DNA from: JAFDVL01 sp043736395 | Lineage (GTDB): Bacteria; Acidobacteriota; Blastocatellia; RBC074 | Assembly (NCBI GenBank): GCA_043736395.1 | Contig: JAYTCQ010000002.1 | Location: 1-21,495, forward strand | Direction of reading: 5' to 3' | DNA: 21,495 bases | Shown here: positions 8,410 to 16,765 of the stretch, in pieces | How the letters are laid out: each line of letters starts with the position of its first letter | Position numbering within the stretch: the first letter of the stretch is position 1 | The notes under the pieces: model-generated | Told to the model about the DNA's origin: nothing | Databases searched by the model: none | Seen by the model: only the letters and a program-made list of their open reading frames with translations | Position numbers and translations under genes: made by a program

Positions 8410-8879
8410 CGAATATTCCAATAAATCAACTGATACAATCCACATCCAAAAATCATCAGACACCCGACCATTAACTGATAAAACTCCCAACCATCATACG
8501 AAATCAGACGATGAATTTCGCCTGGAGATTTCGCATACCAAAGTAATCCGGCGGCAATTAATACTAGCGGGTGAAGCACAAACAAAAGTGCATGAAGCCA
8601 ATGTTCTCCTGATTCACAATATTTTTGATGCTGCCATTCATCTTTGGTAATAAAGATCGTCGAAAAGATTCCGAGTATCGCATAGACCAGAAGATTTGTG
8701 GAATTAGGCTGAGTCAATAACAACCACACCAGGCAAATTAATACCGTCAGCGTATCAAGCGGATGGCCAACCCTTTCCCATCTTTGTAAGATTCGGCGGC
8801 GATGATAATAAAGCTCATCAAACGCCATACAAAGCACCTGTAAAATAAACGGAATTAATAAAAGTCGAGAACTTAACAT
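8382..8879 (-). CDS. Small His/Asp/Glu-rich integral membrane protein, function unknown
   Basis: This is a 165-residue membrane protein with about four or five hydrophobic segments (4-20, 43-56, 62-77, 97-114, 133-151). Polar motifs sit at the membrane edges: DELYYHRRR (21-29), RWERVGHPLD (33-42), TKDEWQH (78-84) and GEHWLHALLFVLHP (91-104). The His and acidic residues (D21, E22, H26, H39, D42, D80, E81, H84, E92, H93, H96, H103) are spaced like metal ligands in membrane oxygenases or hydrolases, but they match no family I can name. I recall similar proteins beside UbiG-like genes in other phyla. It starts on a TAATG overlap with the DUF1501 stop and overlaps the methyltransferase start by 28 bp, so it is tightly coupled to both. 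Real gene: confident. Function: not assigned. Confidence 0.85.
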   Translation of the reverse strand: MLSSRLLLIPFILQVLCMAFDELYYHRRRILQRWERVGHPLDTLTVLICLVWLLLTQPNSTNLLVYAILGIFSTIFITKDEWQHQKYCESGEHWLHALLFVLHPLVLIAAGLLWYAKSPGEIHRLISYDGWEFYQLMVGCLMIFGCGLYQLIYWNIRWRPSNLTR

Positions 8880-10303
8880 TAAGCTAAAATTGATTTGACT
8901 ATCTCTCCGTGTACATCTGTGAGGCGAAAATAACGGCCTTGAAATTTATAAGTTAAGCGCGTGTGATCAATCCCTAAACAATGAAGGATCGTCGCGTTCA
9001 GATCATGCACGTGGACGGGATCACGAACGACGTTATAGCTAAAATCATCCGTTTCACCGTACGTCATTCCCCGTTTTATTCCACCGCCCGCCATCCATAT
9101 CGTGAAAGCTCGCGGATGATGATCGCGTCCGTAATCAATGTCGGTTAATTTCCCTTGAGAATATACAGTCCGCCCGAATTCACCGCCCCAGACAACTAAA
9201 GTATCATCCAGCATGCCGCGCTCTTTCAAATCCATCACAAGAGCTGCTGAAGCTTGATCTACATCGGGAGCAACCTTTCTCATATTACTCGGAAGCGATC
9301 CGTGATGATCCCATCCGCGATGAAATAACTGAATAAATCTGACGCCGCGCTCTGCTAATCGGCGCGCCAAAATGCAGTTCGCCGCAAAGCTACCCGGCTT
9401 ACGCGACTCTGCGCCGTACCTCACAAAAGTAGCTTCTTTTTCCTTCGACAAATCCGTCAAATCCGGCACCGAAGATTGCATTCGAAAAGCCATTTCATAT
9501 TGTGCAATGCGAGCTGTAATCTCAGGATCGCCGTACTTTTTAGCATTGATCTGATTCAGCGCGCTCAGATCATCCAGGAATTCTCGACGTGAATTTTTGC
9601 TAATACCAGGAGGATTTGAGAGAAATAAAACCGGATCGGCTCCGTTATGAAATTTCACGCCTTGATATTGTGAAGGCAAAAATCCGCTGCCCCACAAACG
9701 ATCATAGAGCGGCTGATCTCCACCATTTTTTCCAACGGAAACCATCGCTATAAAAGCAGGTAAATCTTTGTTCTCACTGCCCAAACCGTACGAGACCCAT
9801 GAACCTAAACTGGGACGTCCGGCAAGCTGAAATCCGGTCATTGCAAACGTCACAGCGGGATCGTGATTGATCTGTTCGGTATGCATGGATTTGACGAATG
9901 TGATGTCATCAACAATTTTTGAAATGTTCGGGAGCAGTTCACTCATCCAAGCTCCGGACTTGCCGAATTGCTTAAATTTAAAAATTGAATTCGCCACCGG
10001 AAAACTTGTTTGATGCGCGCTCATTCCGGTCAATCGCTGCCCATTGCGAACTGAATCCGGCAAATTTTCTCCACGCATTTTTTTCAGTAACGGCTTATGA
10101 TCGTACAGGTCCAATTGAGCCGGGCCACCCGCTTGAAAAAGAAAAATTACACGCTTTGCTTTGGGAGCGAAATGTGGAACGGGAGATGATTGCGCGAATC
10201 CATCTGCTTGCAAAAGCGAAGACAGCGCAGCTGTTCCGACTCCCATTTTCTGGAGGAACGCGCGGCGTATAAGATTTATTTCTACTGCTTCATTTGGGTG
10301 CAT
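8879..10303 (-). CDS. DUF1501 family secreted protein (sulfatase/phosphatase-fold)
   Basis: This 474-residue DUF1501 protein belongs to a family with an alkaline-phosphatase-like fold and no firmly known reaction. The N-terminus has a twin-arginine-like export signal, IRRAFLQKMG (12-21), followed by a short weakly hydrophobic stretch, so folded export is likely. Family hallmarks are FLFQAGGPAQLDLYDHKP near 54-71, a VWGGEFGRT segment, the DYGRDHHPRAFTIWMAGGG-type segment, and the C-terminal HCLGIDHTRLTYKFQGR. Length is typical. Its usual partner, a DUF1553/PSCyt protein, is present in the same strand series but is separated from it by a VOC and an SDR gene, an uncommon order. GGAGAG lies just before the ATG. 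The export route and family are confident; the substrate is unknown, although complex or sulfated polysaccharide use is often suspected. Confidence 0.92.
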   Translation of the reverse strand: MHPNEAVEINLIRRAFLQKMGVGTAALSSLLQADGFAQSSPVPHFAPKAKRVIFLFQAGGPAQLDLYDHKPLLKKMRGENLPDSVRNGQRLTGMSAHQTSFPVANSIFKFKQFGKSGAWMSELLPNISKIVDDITFVKSMHTEQINHDPAVTFAMTGFQLAGRPSLGSWVSYGLGSENKDLPAFIAMVSVGKNGGDQPLYDRLWGSGFLPSQYQGVKFHNGADPVLFLSNPPGISKNSRREFLDDLSALNQINAKKYGDPEITARIAQYEMAFRMQSSVPDLTDLSKEKEATFVRYGAESRKPGSFAANCILARRLAERGVRFIQLFHRGWDHHGSLPSNMRKVAPDVDQASAALVMDLKERGMLDDTLVVWGGEFGRTVYSQGKLTDIDYGRDHHPRAFTIWMAGGGIKRGMTYGETDDFSYNVVRDPVHVHDLNATILHCLGIDHTRLTYKFQGRYFRLTDVHGEIVKSILA

Positions 10304-10333
10304 CTCTCCAAATACTCTCCTTTCAATAGTTGC

Positions 10334-10735
10334 TCATTTTTTACTTGCGATCCCCATTCCGCCACCGTAAGGACGAGTAATGATCTCGAAGTAGTGACCG
10401 GAAGGATCAAGAAAATAAACTCCACGTCCGCCATCATTAGTATTGATTTCATTTGGCTTGGTGCAGCGAGGGTCAGCCCAATGCTCAATGCCACGCTCGC
10501 GGATGCGTAAATAAGCAGAATCAAAGACATCGTCACTAACTAAAAAAGCATAGTGTTGCGGCGGAAAATCAATCGAAGTTTCGACGTAATCCATCGTGAC
10601 ATTATTATCAAGCGCGACTGCCAAAAAAAAGCCAGACTCCACAGGTTCAGTCAAGCTCAGCATCTCAACAAGAAAATAAGCGGACTCCTGCTTATTGTGT
10701 GCGGCAATTATCAGATGATTTAATTGAGTTGTCAT
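10334..10735 (-). CDS. VOC-superfamily metalloprotein (glyoxalase/dioxygenase-like)
   Basis: This 133-residue protein has a paired beta-alpha-beta-beta-beta fold, as in glyoxalase I and extradiol dioxygenases. Likely metal ligands are His7 (NHLII), His61 (PQHYAF) and Glu117 (HYFEIIT), the usual VOC positions. The C-terminal GVYFLDPSGHYFEI (105-118) is the family's best marker. The short single-module length suggests a homodimer. It lies 32 bp after the SDR gene and 30 bp before the DUF1501 gene, all on the minus strand, so co-transcription is likely. The neighbours suggest a role in oxidising or isomerising a small metabolite made by the SDR, but this is inference. A fosfomycin-type resistance function cannot be excluded from sequence alone. 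Confidence 0.88.
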   Translation of the reverse strand: MTTQLNHLIIAAHNKQESAYFLVEMLSLTEPVESGFFLAVALDNNVTMDYVETSIDFPPQHYAFLVSDDVFDSAYLRIRERGIEHWADPRCTKPNEINTNDGGRGVYFLDPSGHYFEIITRPYGGGMGIASKK

Positions 10736-10767
10736 GATTAACTCTTATTGCCAGGGAAAAGATATTT

Positions 10768-11544
10768 CTAGCGGATCGCGAAATTTGAATTCAACATCCC
10801 GCTATCCAGAACAATCACCTGCCCCGTCATTAAATCCGAACCTGTAATCACACCCAAAATTGACATTGCGACATCATCCGGTTGAAGCACTTTTCCCAAT
10901 AACATTTTTCCCGCTCGTTCTTGTAATTTATTCTCAAAATTATCGCCCAAGCCATCTCGCAGCCAGCGCGTATCAATGAATCCAGGCGCAATTGCATTCA
11001 CGCGAACGAGCGGCGCGAAGACGCGAGAAAGTGTGACAGTTAAATTATTCATCGCCGCTTTCGAGGCGCAATACGGAATGGAACTGCCCGTTCCCGCGAC
11101 TCCGGCAATGCTGGTAACGTTCACAATGTCACCGGAACCGCTAGCGGTCAGCGCGGCTCTGGCAGCTCTCGCGCATTGAAAAGCTCCGATAACATTGACT
11201 TGATAAAGCCTCAACCAATCATCAAGCGCAAGCGCTTCCAGATCATCGTGCGGGACAAAGACTGTCGCTCCGGCATTATTGACCAAGACGTCCAGACGCC
11301 CGAATTCATTGACTGCAACGTCCACCATCGCGCGGCATTCGGCGTCATTTGCAACATCGGCTTTGACAGCGATCCCTTTCACTCCCAGCGCAGAAACATC
11401 GGCAGCGGTTTTTTCCGCGTCGTCTTTCGAGCGCGAATAATTTATCAAAACCGAACATCCCTGCTCAGCCAATGCCAGCGCAGTCGAACGTCCGACGCCT
11501 GTTCCGCCACCAGTTACAATTGCCGCTTTTCCTTCTATTTTCAT
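10768..11544 (-). CDS. Short-chain dehydrogenase/reductase (classical SDR)
   Basis: This 258-residue NAD(P)-dependent oxidoreductase has a Rossmann fold. The cofactor loop is TGGGTGVG (11-18), NNAG is at 89-92, and the catalytic residues are Ser145, Tyr158 and Lys162 in YCASK. The NYSRS segment (35-39) after beta-2 contains Arg and Ser, which favours NADP over NAD, though this is only suggestive. C-terminal RVNAIAPGFIDT (181-192) and VIVLDSGM (243-250) fit the FabG-like subgroup. AAGGGAA lies 4 nt upstream of the ATG. It sits 79 bp after the DUF1553 gene and 32 bp before the VOC gene. No acyl carrier protein or FabF-type gene is near, so fatty-acid synthesis is not supported. Likely role: alcohol/ketone interconversion in the surrounding catabolic module. 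Confidence 0.93.
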   Translation of the reverse strand: MKIEGKAAIVTGGGTGVGRSTALALAEQGCSVLINYSRSKDDAEKTAADVSALGVKGIAVKADVANDAECRAMVDVAVNEFGRLDVLVNNAGATVFVPHDDLEALALDDWLRLYQVNVIGAFQCARAARAALTASGSGDIVNVTSIAGVAGTGSSIPYCASKAAMNNLTVTLSRVFAPLVRVNAIAPGFIDTRWLRDGLGDNFENKLQERAGKMLLGKVLQPDDVAMSILGVITGSDLMTGQVIVLDSGMLNSNFAIR

Positions 11545-11623
11545 ACGTTCCCTTTTGATTATCGGATTTAAATGTGGATGAAATTACACAAAGTTAACAC
11601 GAAAGTTTTTACTTTTTTTCGGT

Positions 11624-14600
11624 CTATTGTCTCGTAATTACTTCGTCCAGGTTGAAGATTAAGCTCATCGTCGAAGCCATTGCTGCCAGTTCAAGCTGAT
11701 TAAGGTTGCTGGAATTCCGCTTTTCTCCGACGGCTAAAAAATTACTGACTTCTTTTGTATTCGCCTTAAAATGTTCACGTTGCTTATTCAACGAATTTAC
11801 TAAGACGGACAATTCCTCGATGTTGGGTTGTCGCGAAGTGACCGTCCTAAAGGCAAATCGAAGTTGTGTTTCTACGTTACCACTTTGTTTCAGACTTCGC
11901 TCGGCTAACATTCTGGCAGCTTCGATGTACGTCACATCATTCATTAAATTCAACGACTGCAATGGCGTATTCGTTCGCGTGTCACGAACATTACAAAATT
12001 CTCTAGCCGAAGCGTCAAAAGCCTGCATCGTCGGAGATAAAATTGTTCGCTTCCAATACGTGTATAAGCTTCGTCGCCATAATCCATCATCCTTCGCTTG
12101 TTCGTATCCGGTCATTCCTCCGAAAGCCATGTCTTTATACAGTCCTTCCGGTTGATACGGCTTGACGGATGGCCCACCAAGTTTTTCGACTAATAATCCT
12201 GAAGCGAACAACGCCTGATCACGGATCATTTCGGCAGATAAGCGATAACGCGAACCTCGCGCAAGTAGCCTGTTATCAGGGTCACCCTGCAATAATTGCG
12301 GTGTCAATTTGGACGATTGACGATAGGTGGCGGAAGTGACGATAAGGCGGAGGAGAGCTTTGACGCCCCAAGCTTTCGATTGCGGGTTGCGGAGGGCGGA
12401 TTGCGGCTCCGTTCTTAATTCCCCATTCCGCAATCCAAAATCCGAAATCTGAAATTCAGTAGCAAGCCAATCCAACAACTCCGGGTGCGAAGGTAGTTCA
12501 CCCTGCGATCCAAAATCTTCAGAAGTCTTCACAATTCCTGTCCCAAAAATCATTTGCCAGAACCGATTCACTGCGACTCTGGCAGACAATGGGTTTTCAT
12601 CACTCACGATCCAGCGCGCCAAATCTAACCGATTCGGAACTTTATTTGTAGGCGCGGCGATGAGCAGTTTTGATGATTGTAACGCTGCGGGAATTCCGCG
12701 AAAAACCTGTTCACCGGGGGCATCATACGCGCCTCGTTTGAGCAAAAATGCGGGACGCGGTTCCGCCAATTCCTTCATCACCATAAGCGTTGGCAGAGCG
12801 TCTTCAAACTTTTGCAGCTCTTGTTTTTTCTCGGCTAATTTTTGAAATTCTTTTTGTAATTCATCGGAGGCGGCTAGCGTCAGAAATGCCTGTTTTATTT
12901 TTTCAGATTGCGCCTGAGTTCGCCGAACCTGAGGAATAACGGCAATTTCACCCAATGAATCCGCACATGCAAGTGTTTCGATTTCTTTTTCATTCAGCTT
13001 TCGACTGTACATCCGAACTTCGTCAATCGCTCCTTTGAACCGAAAATCAGGGCCGCCTCCGGCTCCGATTTTCAGCGTATTATTTTTGCCCCACAACGAA
13101 AGAAAAAAGCTGCGCTGAATAAAATTCAGTTTTTGCTTTTCTCCGTTTACGTAAATGTTTACGCGGCCATCGTTCTGCGCTAATCCATCGAAAGTTACGG
13201 CGACGTGATACCACTGTTTGACGGGTAATTTATTTTCCGTCTCAATTCGATAAGCATCCTCGCCCCACCGAAAAATCATATTGAAATTGATTTTTCCATT
13301 TAAGAAATATAAACCGTAACCTTCCGCACGCGGTACATTATTTTCCTTTTCCGCAGGCGCGTCACTGACCTTTGTAATGATCGAACCGCTCTGTTCTAAT
13401 TCAGGATAAAACCACGTCGAAATCGAGAATCGTTCTTTGTAATCGCTACTCGTATTCTTGTACCGAAAGTCAGCATGAATTCCGGCGTCAAAAAATATTT
13501 TACCGTCAAAAACAGTTCCCTGTCCCACCGGAGAATTCAAAAAAATCGGATTTCCATTTTTCCATCCAATCGGAAAAACTGGATCAGGTTCATCCTTTTT
13601 CTTATCAAACGTATCGTGATAGCTACGCTCAGATTTATTGAAAATTGGCGTGCTATTTTCATCCAGCGAATGCCTTACAATTAATTGATCTTCCGGAAAC
13701 CAGTGCTTGATCGAAGAATCCGCCAATGTTTTTTCCCAGGCTTTTTGAGAAGGCTGCGCTACATCCATCAATAGATTCACAGCCGTTTCCTGGACTTTAA
13801 CTTCATCTTTTAATTTCTGTAATTGCTTTTGCTGCTGTCTGGTTGGCGCCTTCATGATCGGCGGAGAATTTCCCTGATCGAACGAATGCCCATCCTCTGG
13901 AATGCTATTGAAATAAGCTCCGAATTGATAAAATTCCTTCTGCGTAAACGGATCGTATTTATGATTATGGCATCGCGCACAGCCCAGCGTCAGCCCCATG
14001 AACACTGTCGAAGTTGTATCAATGCGATCAACCACATATTCGTTGCGATACTCTTCCGGGACTAATCCGCCTTCAGCATTCATGCGATGATTGCGATTAA
14101 AGGCCGTGGCGATTTTTTGATCGAGCGTTGCGTTCGGTAATAAGTCCCCAGCTAATTGTTCAATCGTAAATTCATCAAAAGGCTTGTCAGAATAAAATGC
14201 TTCGATGACCCAGTCACGCCAACGCCAGGCTTCGCGATTTCCATCTACCTGATAGCCGTTAGTATCGGCGTATCGCGCCGCATCCAACCACCGATACGCC
14301 ATCCGCTCCCCAAATCTAGGAGAAGCCAATAATTTATCTACAGCCTTCTCGTATGCGTTATCAGACGCATCATTTTTAAAGTTTTCAATTTCTGCGATCG
14401 TCGGCGGCAGGCCTGTCAAATCAAGCGTGACACGCCTTACTAGGGTTGCGTGATCTGCTTCTGGTGATGGTTCAAGACCTTCTTTTTCGAGCCGCGCCAG
14501 GATGAAATTATCTATCCCGTTTCTGACCCAATTTTTATTTTTTACACTTGGGAGTTGGGGGTTTACTGGTGGCACAAATGACCAATGCTGTTGCCATTTC

Positions 14601-14998
14601 GCACCTTGTTTGATCCATTCGGTTAATAACTGCTTTTCCTGATATGACAGTTTCCTCCCTGAAGTTGGCGGAGGCATTTGCTCATACTGATCGGTTGAAT
14701 TGATGCGACGAATTATTTCACTTAGTTCAGGATGACTTGGAACAATGGCCTTCGCTCCTTGACCTAAATCAATCAGCGCGGCGGCCTCTGAATCCAAACG
14801 TAATCTTAATTTTTTGGCAGGCGCATCCGGCCCGTGACAAGCCCAGCATTTATCAGACAAGATCGGGCGAATATCTCGATTGAAATCAATTGTGGATTGC
14901 TGTGCTGAAGTTGTTTGAATGAAGAAAGTGGAAGCTGAAATCAGCCCGCAAGATAGAAGCAGAAAAATTAGCTTAGTGACACGAGAACTATTTTTCAT
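11624..14998 (-). CDS. PSCyt1-PSCyt2-LamG-DUF1553 (PSD1) secreted cytochrome c-like protein
   Basis: This 1124-residue exported protein has a signal peptide (1-33, ending in TTSAQQ). A planctomycete-type cytochrome c domain carries the heme motif CWACH (51-55) and MPPP (108-111) with a possible axial Met108. A PSCyt2/DUF1549 region (about 155-365) contains a second CxxCH, CARCH (340-344). A coiled linker (385-430) is followed by a laminin-G/concanavalin-like domain (about 480-678), a likely sugar-binding module. DUF1553 follows (about 760-1110), with NRFWQMIFGTGI and the C-terminal NLMNDVTYIEAARMLAER. It is the usual partner of DUF1501 proteins and is thought to act in periplasmic oxidation. 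Residues 850-876 are odd: they are encoded by a palindromic heptamer repeat inserted in frame just after LATEF, where related proteins need only a few residues. The frame remains open, so function may survive. Confidence 0.93.
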   Translation of the reverse strand: MKNSSRVTKLIFLLLSCGLISASTFFIQTTSAQQSTIDFNRDIRPILSDKCWACHGPDAPAKKLRLRLDSEAAALIDLGQGAKAIVPSHPELSEIIRRINSTDQYEQMPPPTSGRKLSYQEKQLLTEWIKQGAKWQQHWSFVPPVNPQLPSVKNKNWVRNGIDNFILARLEKEGLEPSPEADHATLVRRVTLDLTGLPPTIAEIENFKNDASDNAYEKAVDKLLASPRFGERMAYRWLDAARYADTNGYQVDGNREAWRWRDWVIEAFYSDKPFDEFTIEQLAGDLLPNATLDQKIATAFNRNHRMNAEGGLVPEEYRNEYVVDRIDTTSTVFMGLTLGCARCHNHKYDPFTQKEFYQFGAYFNSIPEDGHSFDQGNSPPIMKAPTRQQQKQLQKLKDEVKVQETAVNLLMDVAQPSQKAWEKTLADSSIKHWFPEDQLIVRHSLDENSTPIFNKSERSYHDTFDKKKDEPDPVFPIGWKNGNPIFLNSPVGQGTVFDGKIFFDAGIHADFRYKNTSSDYKERFSISTWFYPELEQSGSIITKVSDAPAEKENNVPRAEGYGLYFLNGKINFNMIFRWGEDAYRIETENKLPVKQWYHVAVTFDGLAQNDGRVNIYVNGEKQKLNFIQRSFFLSLWGKNNTLKIGAGGGPDFRFKGAIDEVRMYSRKLNEKEIETLACADSLGEIAVIPQVRRTQAQSEKIKQAFLTLAASDELQKEFQKLAEKKQELQKFEDALPTLMVMKELAEPRPAFLLKRGAYDAPGEQVFRGIPAALQSSKLLIAAPTNKVPNRLDLARWIVSDENPLSARVAVNRFWQMIFGTGIVKTSEDFGSQGELPSHPELLDWLATEFQISDFGLRNGELRTEPQSALRNPQSKAWGVKALLRLIVTSATYRQSSKLTPQLLQGDPDNRLLARGSRYRLSAEMIRDQALFASGLLVEKLGGPSVKPYQPEGLYKDMAFGGMTGYEQAKDDGLWRRSLYTYWKRTILSPTMQAFDASAREFCNVRDTRTNTPLQSLNLMNDVTYIEAARMLAERSLKQSGNVETQLRFAFRTVTSRQPNIEELSVLVNSLNKQREHFKANTKEVSNFLAVGEKRNSSNLNQLELAAMASTMSLIFNLDEVITRQ
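12371..12451. repeat. Palindromic heptanucleotide repeat inserted in the DUF1553 coding frame
   Basis: About 81 bp show a 7-bp periodicity on both sides of a centre. On the plus strand there are TTGCGGG, TTGCGGA, GGGCGGA and TTGCGGC (12380-12407), then AATCCAA, AATCCGA and AATCTGA (12432-12452). GGATTGCGG (12398-12406) and CCGCAATCC (12428-12436) are exact reverse complements around a 21-bp loop. Translated on the minus strand it gives a low-complexity stretch rich in RNPQS-like units. Similar SEIRNPKSEIRN-type peptides turn up in ORFs of many environmental bacteria, which points to a dispersed repeat. The segment is in frame and adds about 26 codons. Confidence 0.8.
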
Positions 14999-15018
14999 AA
15001 CAAAAATCCAGATGTTTC

Positions 15019-15939
15019 CTATAAGCGCACTTCGGTAATCGGCGGAAATCCGTGTTGTTCACGTCCCACCGGGCCATCGTGTTTGGCGGTGACTTTATAA
15101 ATTTCATAACGTCCATCGGCAGCGGCAGCGGCAACCCGAGTTCGAATCGAATCCATCTCATCATTCGTCATGGGGACAAATTCGCTGGCGATTTTAAGAT
15201 TTTGATTCAGGTCGTCAACGTTCAGAATTCCAGTAATCGTGGTCGCGACGGGAAGGCTCATCGCGTAACGTAATCCTTCCTCGGCAGTATAAATCCCCTC
15301 GCGCACCATTTTTCCGTTCCCGGCAAAAGTCTTCATTCCCAGTGCCGCGATTCCCTGTTTAATTAGCTCTGGTAACACTCTTTGCTCAAAGCTTAGAAAC
15401 GTTCCATCCAGAATATTCAAGGGCATTTGACACGTATCGAACGGATATTCGTACGCCAACATTTTCAAATGGACGTCAGGATTTTTATGACCAGTAAAAC
15501 CGGTAAAACGAATTTTACCGTCGCGCTTAGCCAGTTCCAGGGCTTCGAGTACACCGTCGGGCGCGTGGTGCAATTCGGGGTCATTGTAATAAACAACTTC
15601 GTGAATTTGCCAAAGGTCTAAATAATCCGTTTTCAGACGTCGCAAAGAATCTTCAAGCTGTCGCATCGCTTCATGTTTATCGCGACCGTGCGTACAGACT
15701 TTCGTCATTAGAAAAACCTGTTCACGTCGCCCCACCAGCGCTTCCCCCATTAGCTCTTCGCTACGTCCATCGTGGTATTCCCAGGCATTATCCATAAACG
15801 TGATGCCTGCATCGATTGATTGCTGACATAGATCAATGGCAGTTTTTGGTTCCTGAATTGTACCTAGATGGTAGCCTCCAAAACCGAGGCACGAAACCTC
15901 TTCTCCAGTTCGTCCAAGTTTTTTTGTCGGAATATTCAT
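15019..15939 (-). CDS. Aldo/keto reductase
   Basis: This 306-residue TIM-barrel oxidoreductase uses NAD(P)H to reduce aldehydes or ketones, or runs in reverse on sugar alcohols. The catalytic tetrad is visible as Asp50 and Tyr55 (FMDNAWEYHDG), Lys80 (LMTKV) and His113 (WQIHEV). The N-terminal KLGRTGEEVSCLGFGGYHLG (7-26) is typical of the bacterial branch whose members resemble YccK/YajO-like or predicted sugar reductases. The last 30 residues (TAKHDGPVGREQHGFPP) extend past the barrel and may form a lid. It starts 15 bp after yjbQ and ends 20 bp before the DUF1553 gene, so all three are probably co-transcribed. The substrate is unknown; a sugar-related role would fit the DUF1501/DUF1553 context. 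Confidence 0.92.
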   Translation of the reverse strand: MNIPTKKLGRTGEEVSCLGFGGYHLGTIQEPKTAIDLCQQSIDAGITFMDNAWEYHDGRSEELMGEALVGRREQVFLMTKVCTHGRDKHEAMRQLEDSLRRLKTDYLDLWQIHEVVYYNDPELHHAPDGVLEALELAKRDGKIRFTGFTGHKNPDVHLKMLAYEYPFDTCQMPLNILDGTFLSFEQRVLPELIKQGIAALGMKTFAGNGKMVREGIYTAEEGLRYAMSLPVATTITGILNVDDLNQNLKIASEFVPMTNDEMDSIRTRVAAAAADGRYEIYKVTAKHDGPVGREQHGFPPITEVRL

Positions 15940-15954
15940 ACGTATCTTGTCATG

Positions 15955-16395
15955 TTAATTTTTTTCTTTAGAAACTTGACCGAACAAAGTCGCAACGACC
16001 GAACGTGATCCACCGTGATTGCGATGTTCACCCAGATATATTCCCTGCCAGGTTCCTAGCAACAATTTCCCATTGCCTACCGGAATCGTCAACCCTGCTC
16101 CGAACAATGAAGATTTTATATGAGCCGGCATATCGTCTGCGCCTTCATAATCGTGTTCGTAATATGGCACATTTTCAGGGATAATTTTGTTTATATGACG
16201 TTCTAAATCACCACGAACGTCAGCGCTTACATTTTCATTAATGGTGAGCGAAGCTGAAGTATGCTGAATAAAAAGATGCAGAAAACCGACTTCAATTGAA
16301 GCTAGTTCCGGCAGATATTCGAGGACTTCGCGGGTGACGACATGAAAACCGCGGGCACGTGAATTGAGCGTAATAATTTTTTGGATCCAAATCAT
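15955..16395 (-). CDS. yjbQ: YjbQ/UPF0047 family protein
   Basis: This 146-residue member of the YjbQ (UPF0047) family is annotated elsewhere as a secondary thiamine-phosphate synthase; the true cellular role is unsettled. Motifs are QHTSASLTINEN (44-55), HDYEGADDMPAHIKSSL (81-97) and LLGTWQGIYLGEHR (112-125). Conserved His45, His92 and His124 cluster in the family's predicted active site. Length is slightly above the usual 130-140. GGAAAG lies 3 nt before the start. It is the first gene of the minus-strand series and faces the radical SAM gene across a gap of about 370 bp, so a promoter for the whole series is expected upstream. No other thiamine gene is nearby, so a thiamine role is not supported by context. 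Confidence 0.9.
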   Translation of the reverse strand: MIWIQKIITLNSRARGFHVVTREVLEYLPELASIEVGFLHLFIQHTSASLTINENVSADVRGDLERHINKIIPENVPYYEHDYEGADDMPAHIKSSLFGAGLTIPVGNGKLLLGTWQGIYLGEHRNHGGSRSVVATLFGQVSKEKN

Positions 16396-16765
16396 TTACT
16401 TTCCATTTTGCAACTGATGTTTTAGTGCAATTGTTTATTTTGAGAATTTACGTCCTTGTTATTCCTGATGATCTGATTGTACCTCAGCCAACAATCCTGT
16501 TACACTCCATATTTATTACTTTTCAAGTAAATGATTACTAGCAAAGTTGCCTCTCGACATCGGGACCAGACTCTCCCAGTTTATTCCTTATGCCGTCTGT
16601 ATTTATTCAACATCGCGGCTAACAAAGGAAGCTCCAGTCAGACAAATCGAAATCCAACAAACATCAATCAATGCCATACACCCCCGCCTAAGCGGTGAGC
16701 CTGACGTTCGTGTTGCCGTCAAATGAAGAATGAATGTAACGTTGATTTTTAATAGGAAACGAAAG
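16396..16765. other. Divergent intergenic region between yjbQ and the radical SAM gene
   Basis: About 370 bp without a convincing gene. It must hold the promoters for both directions, but no clear -35/-10 pair stands out. A stretch from GGCTAAC (16617-16623) to GTTCGTG (16706-16712) looks faintly like the two ends of an integron attC site or another decayed repeat. The ends pair poorly, so this is not claimed. Confidence 0.5.

Noticed and set aside
8410..8490. Longer N-terminus for the UbiG-like protein
   Set aside because: The extension is entirely within the preceding gene; the ATG at 8409 has GGAA at proper spacing and starts the conserved sequence.
11706..12155. Open frame of 149 codons on the plus strand opposite the DUF1553 gene
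   Set aside because: Its translation shows no domain-like features and the opposite strand clearly encodes conserved DUF1553 sequence.
16396..16500. Possible sigma-70 promoter (TACAAT-like -10) for the yjbQ series
   Set aside because: No acceptable -35 hexamer at proper spacing, so I did not list it.
16617..16712. Possible integron attC-like site
   Set aside because: The outer ends pair weakly, the right end does not fit the expected core, and no integrase or cassette array is present.
16730..16765. Upstream start for the radical SAM protein
   Set aside because: The 12 extra residues are not family-like and 16766 has the better ribosome site.
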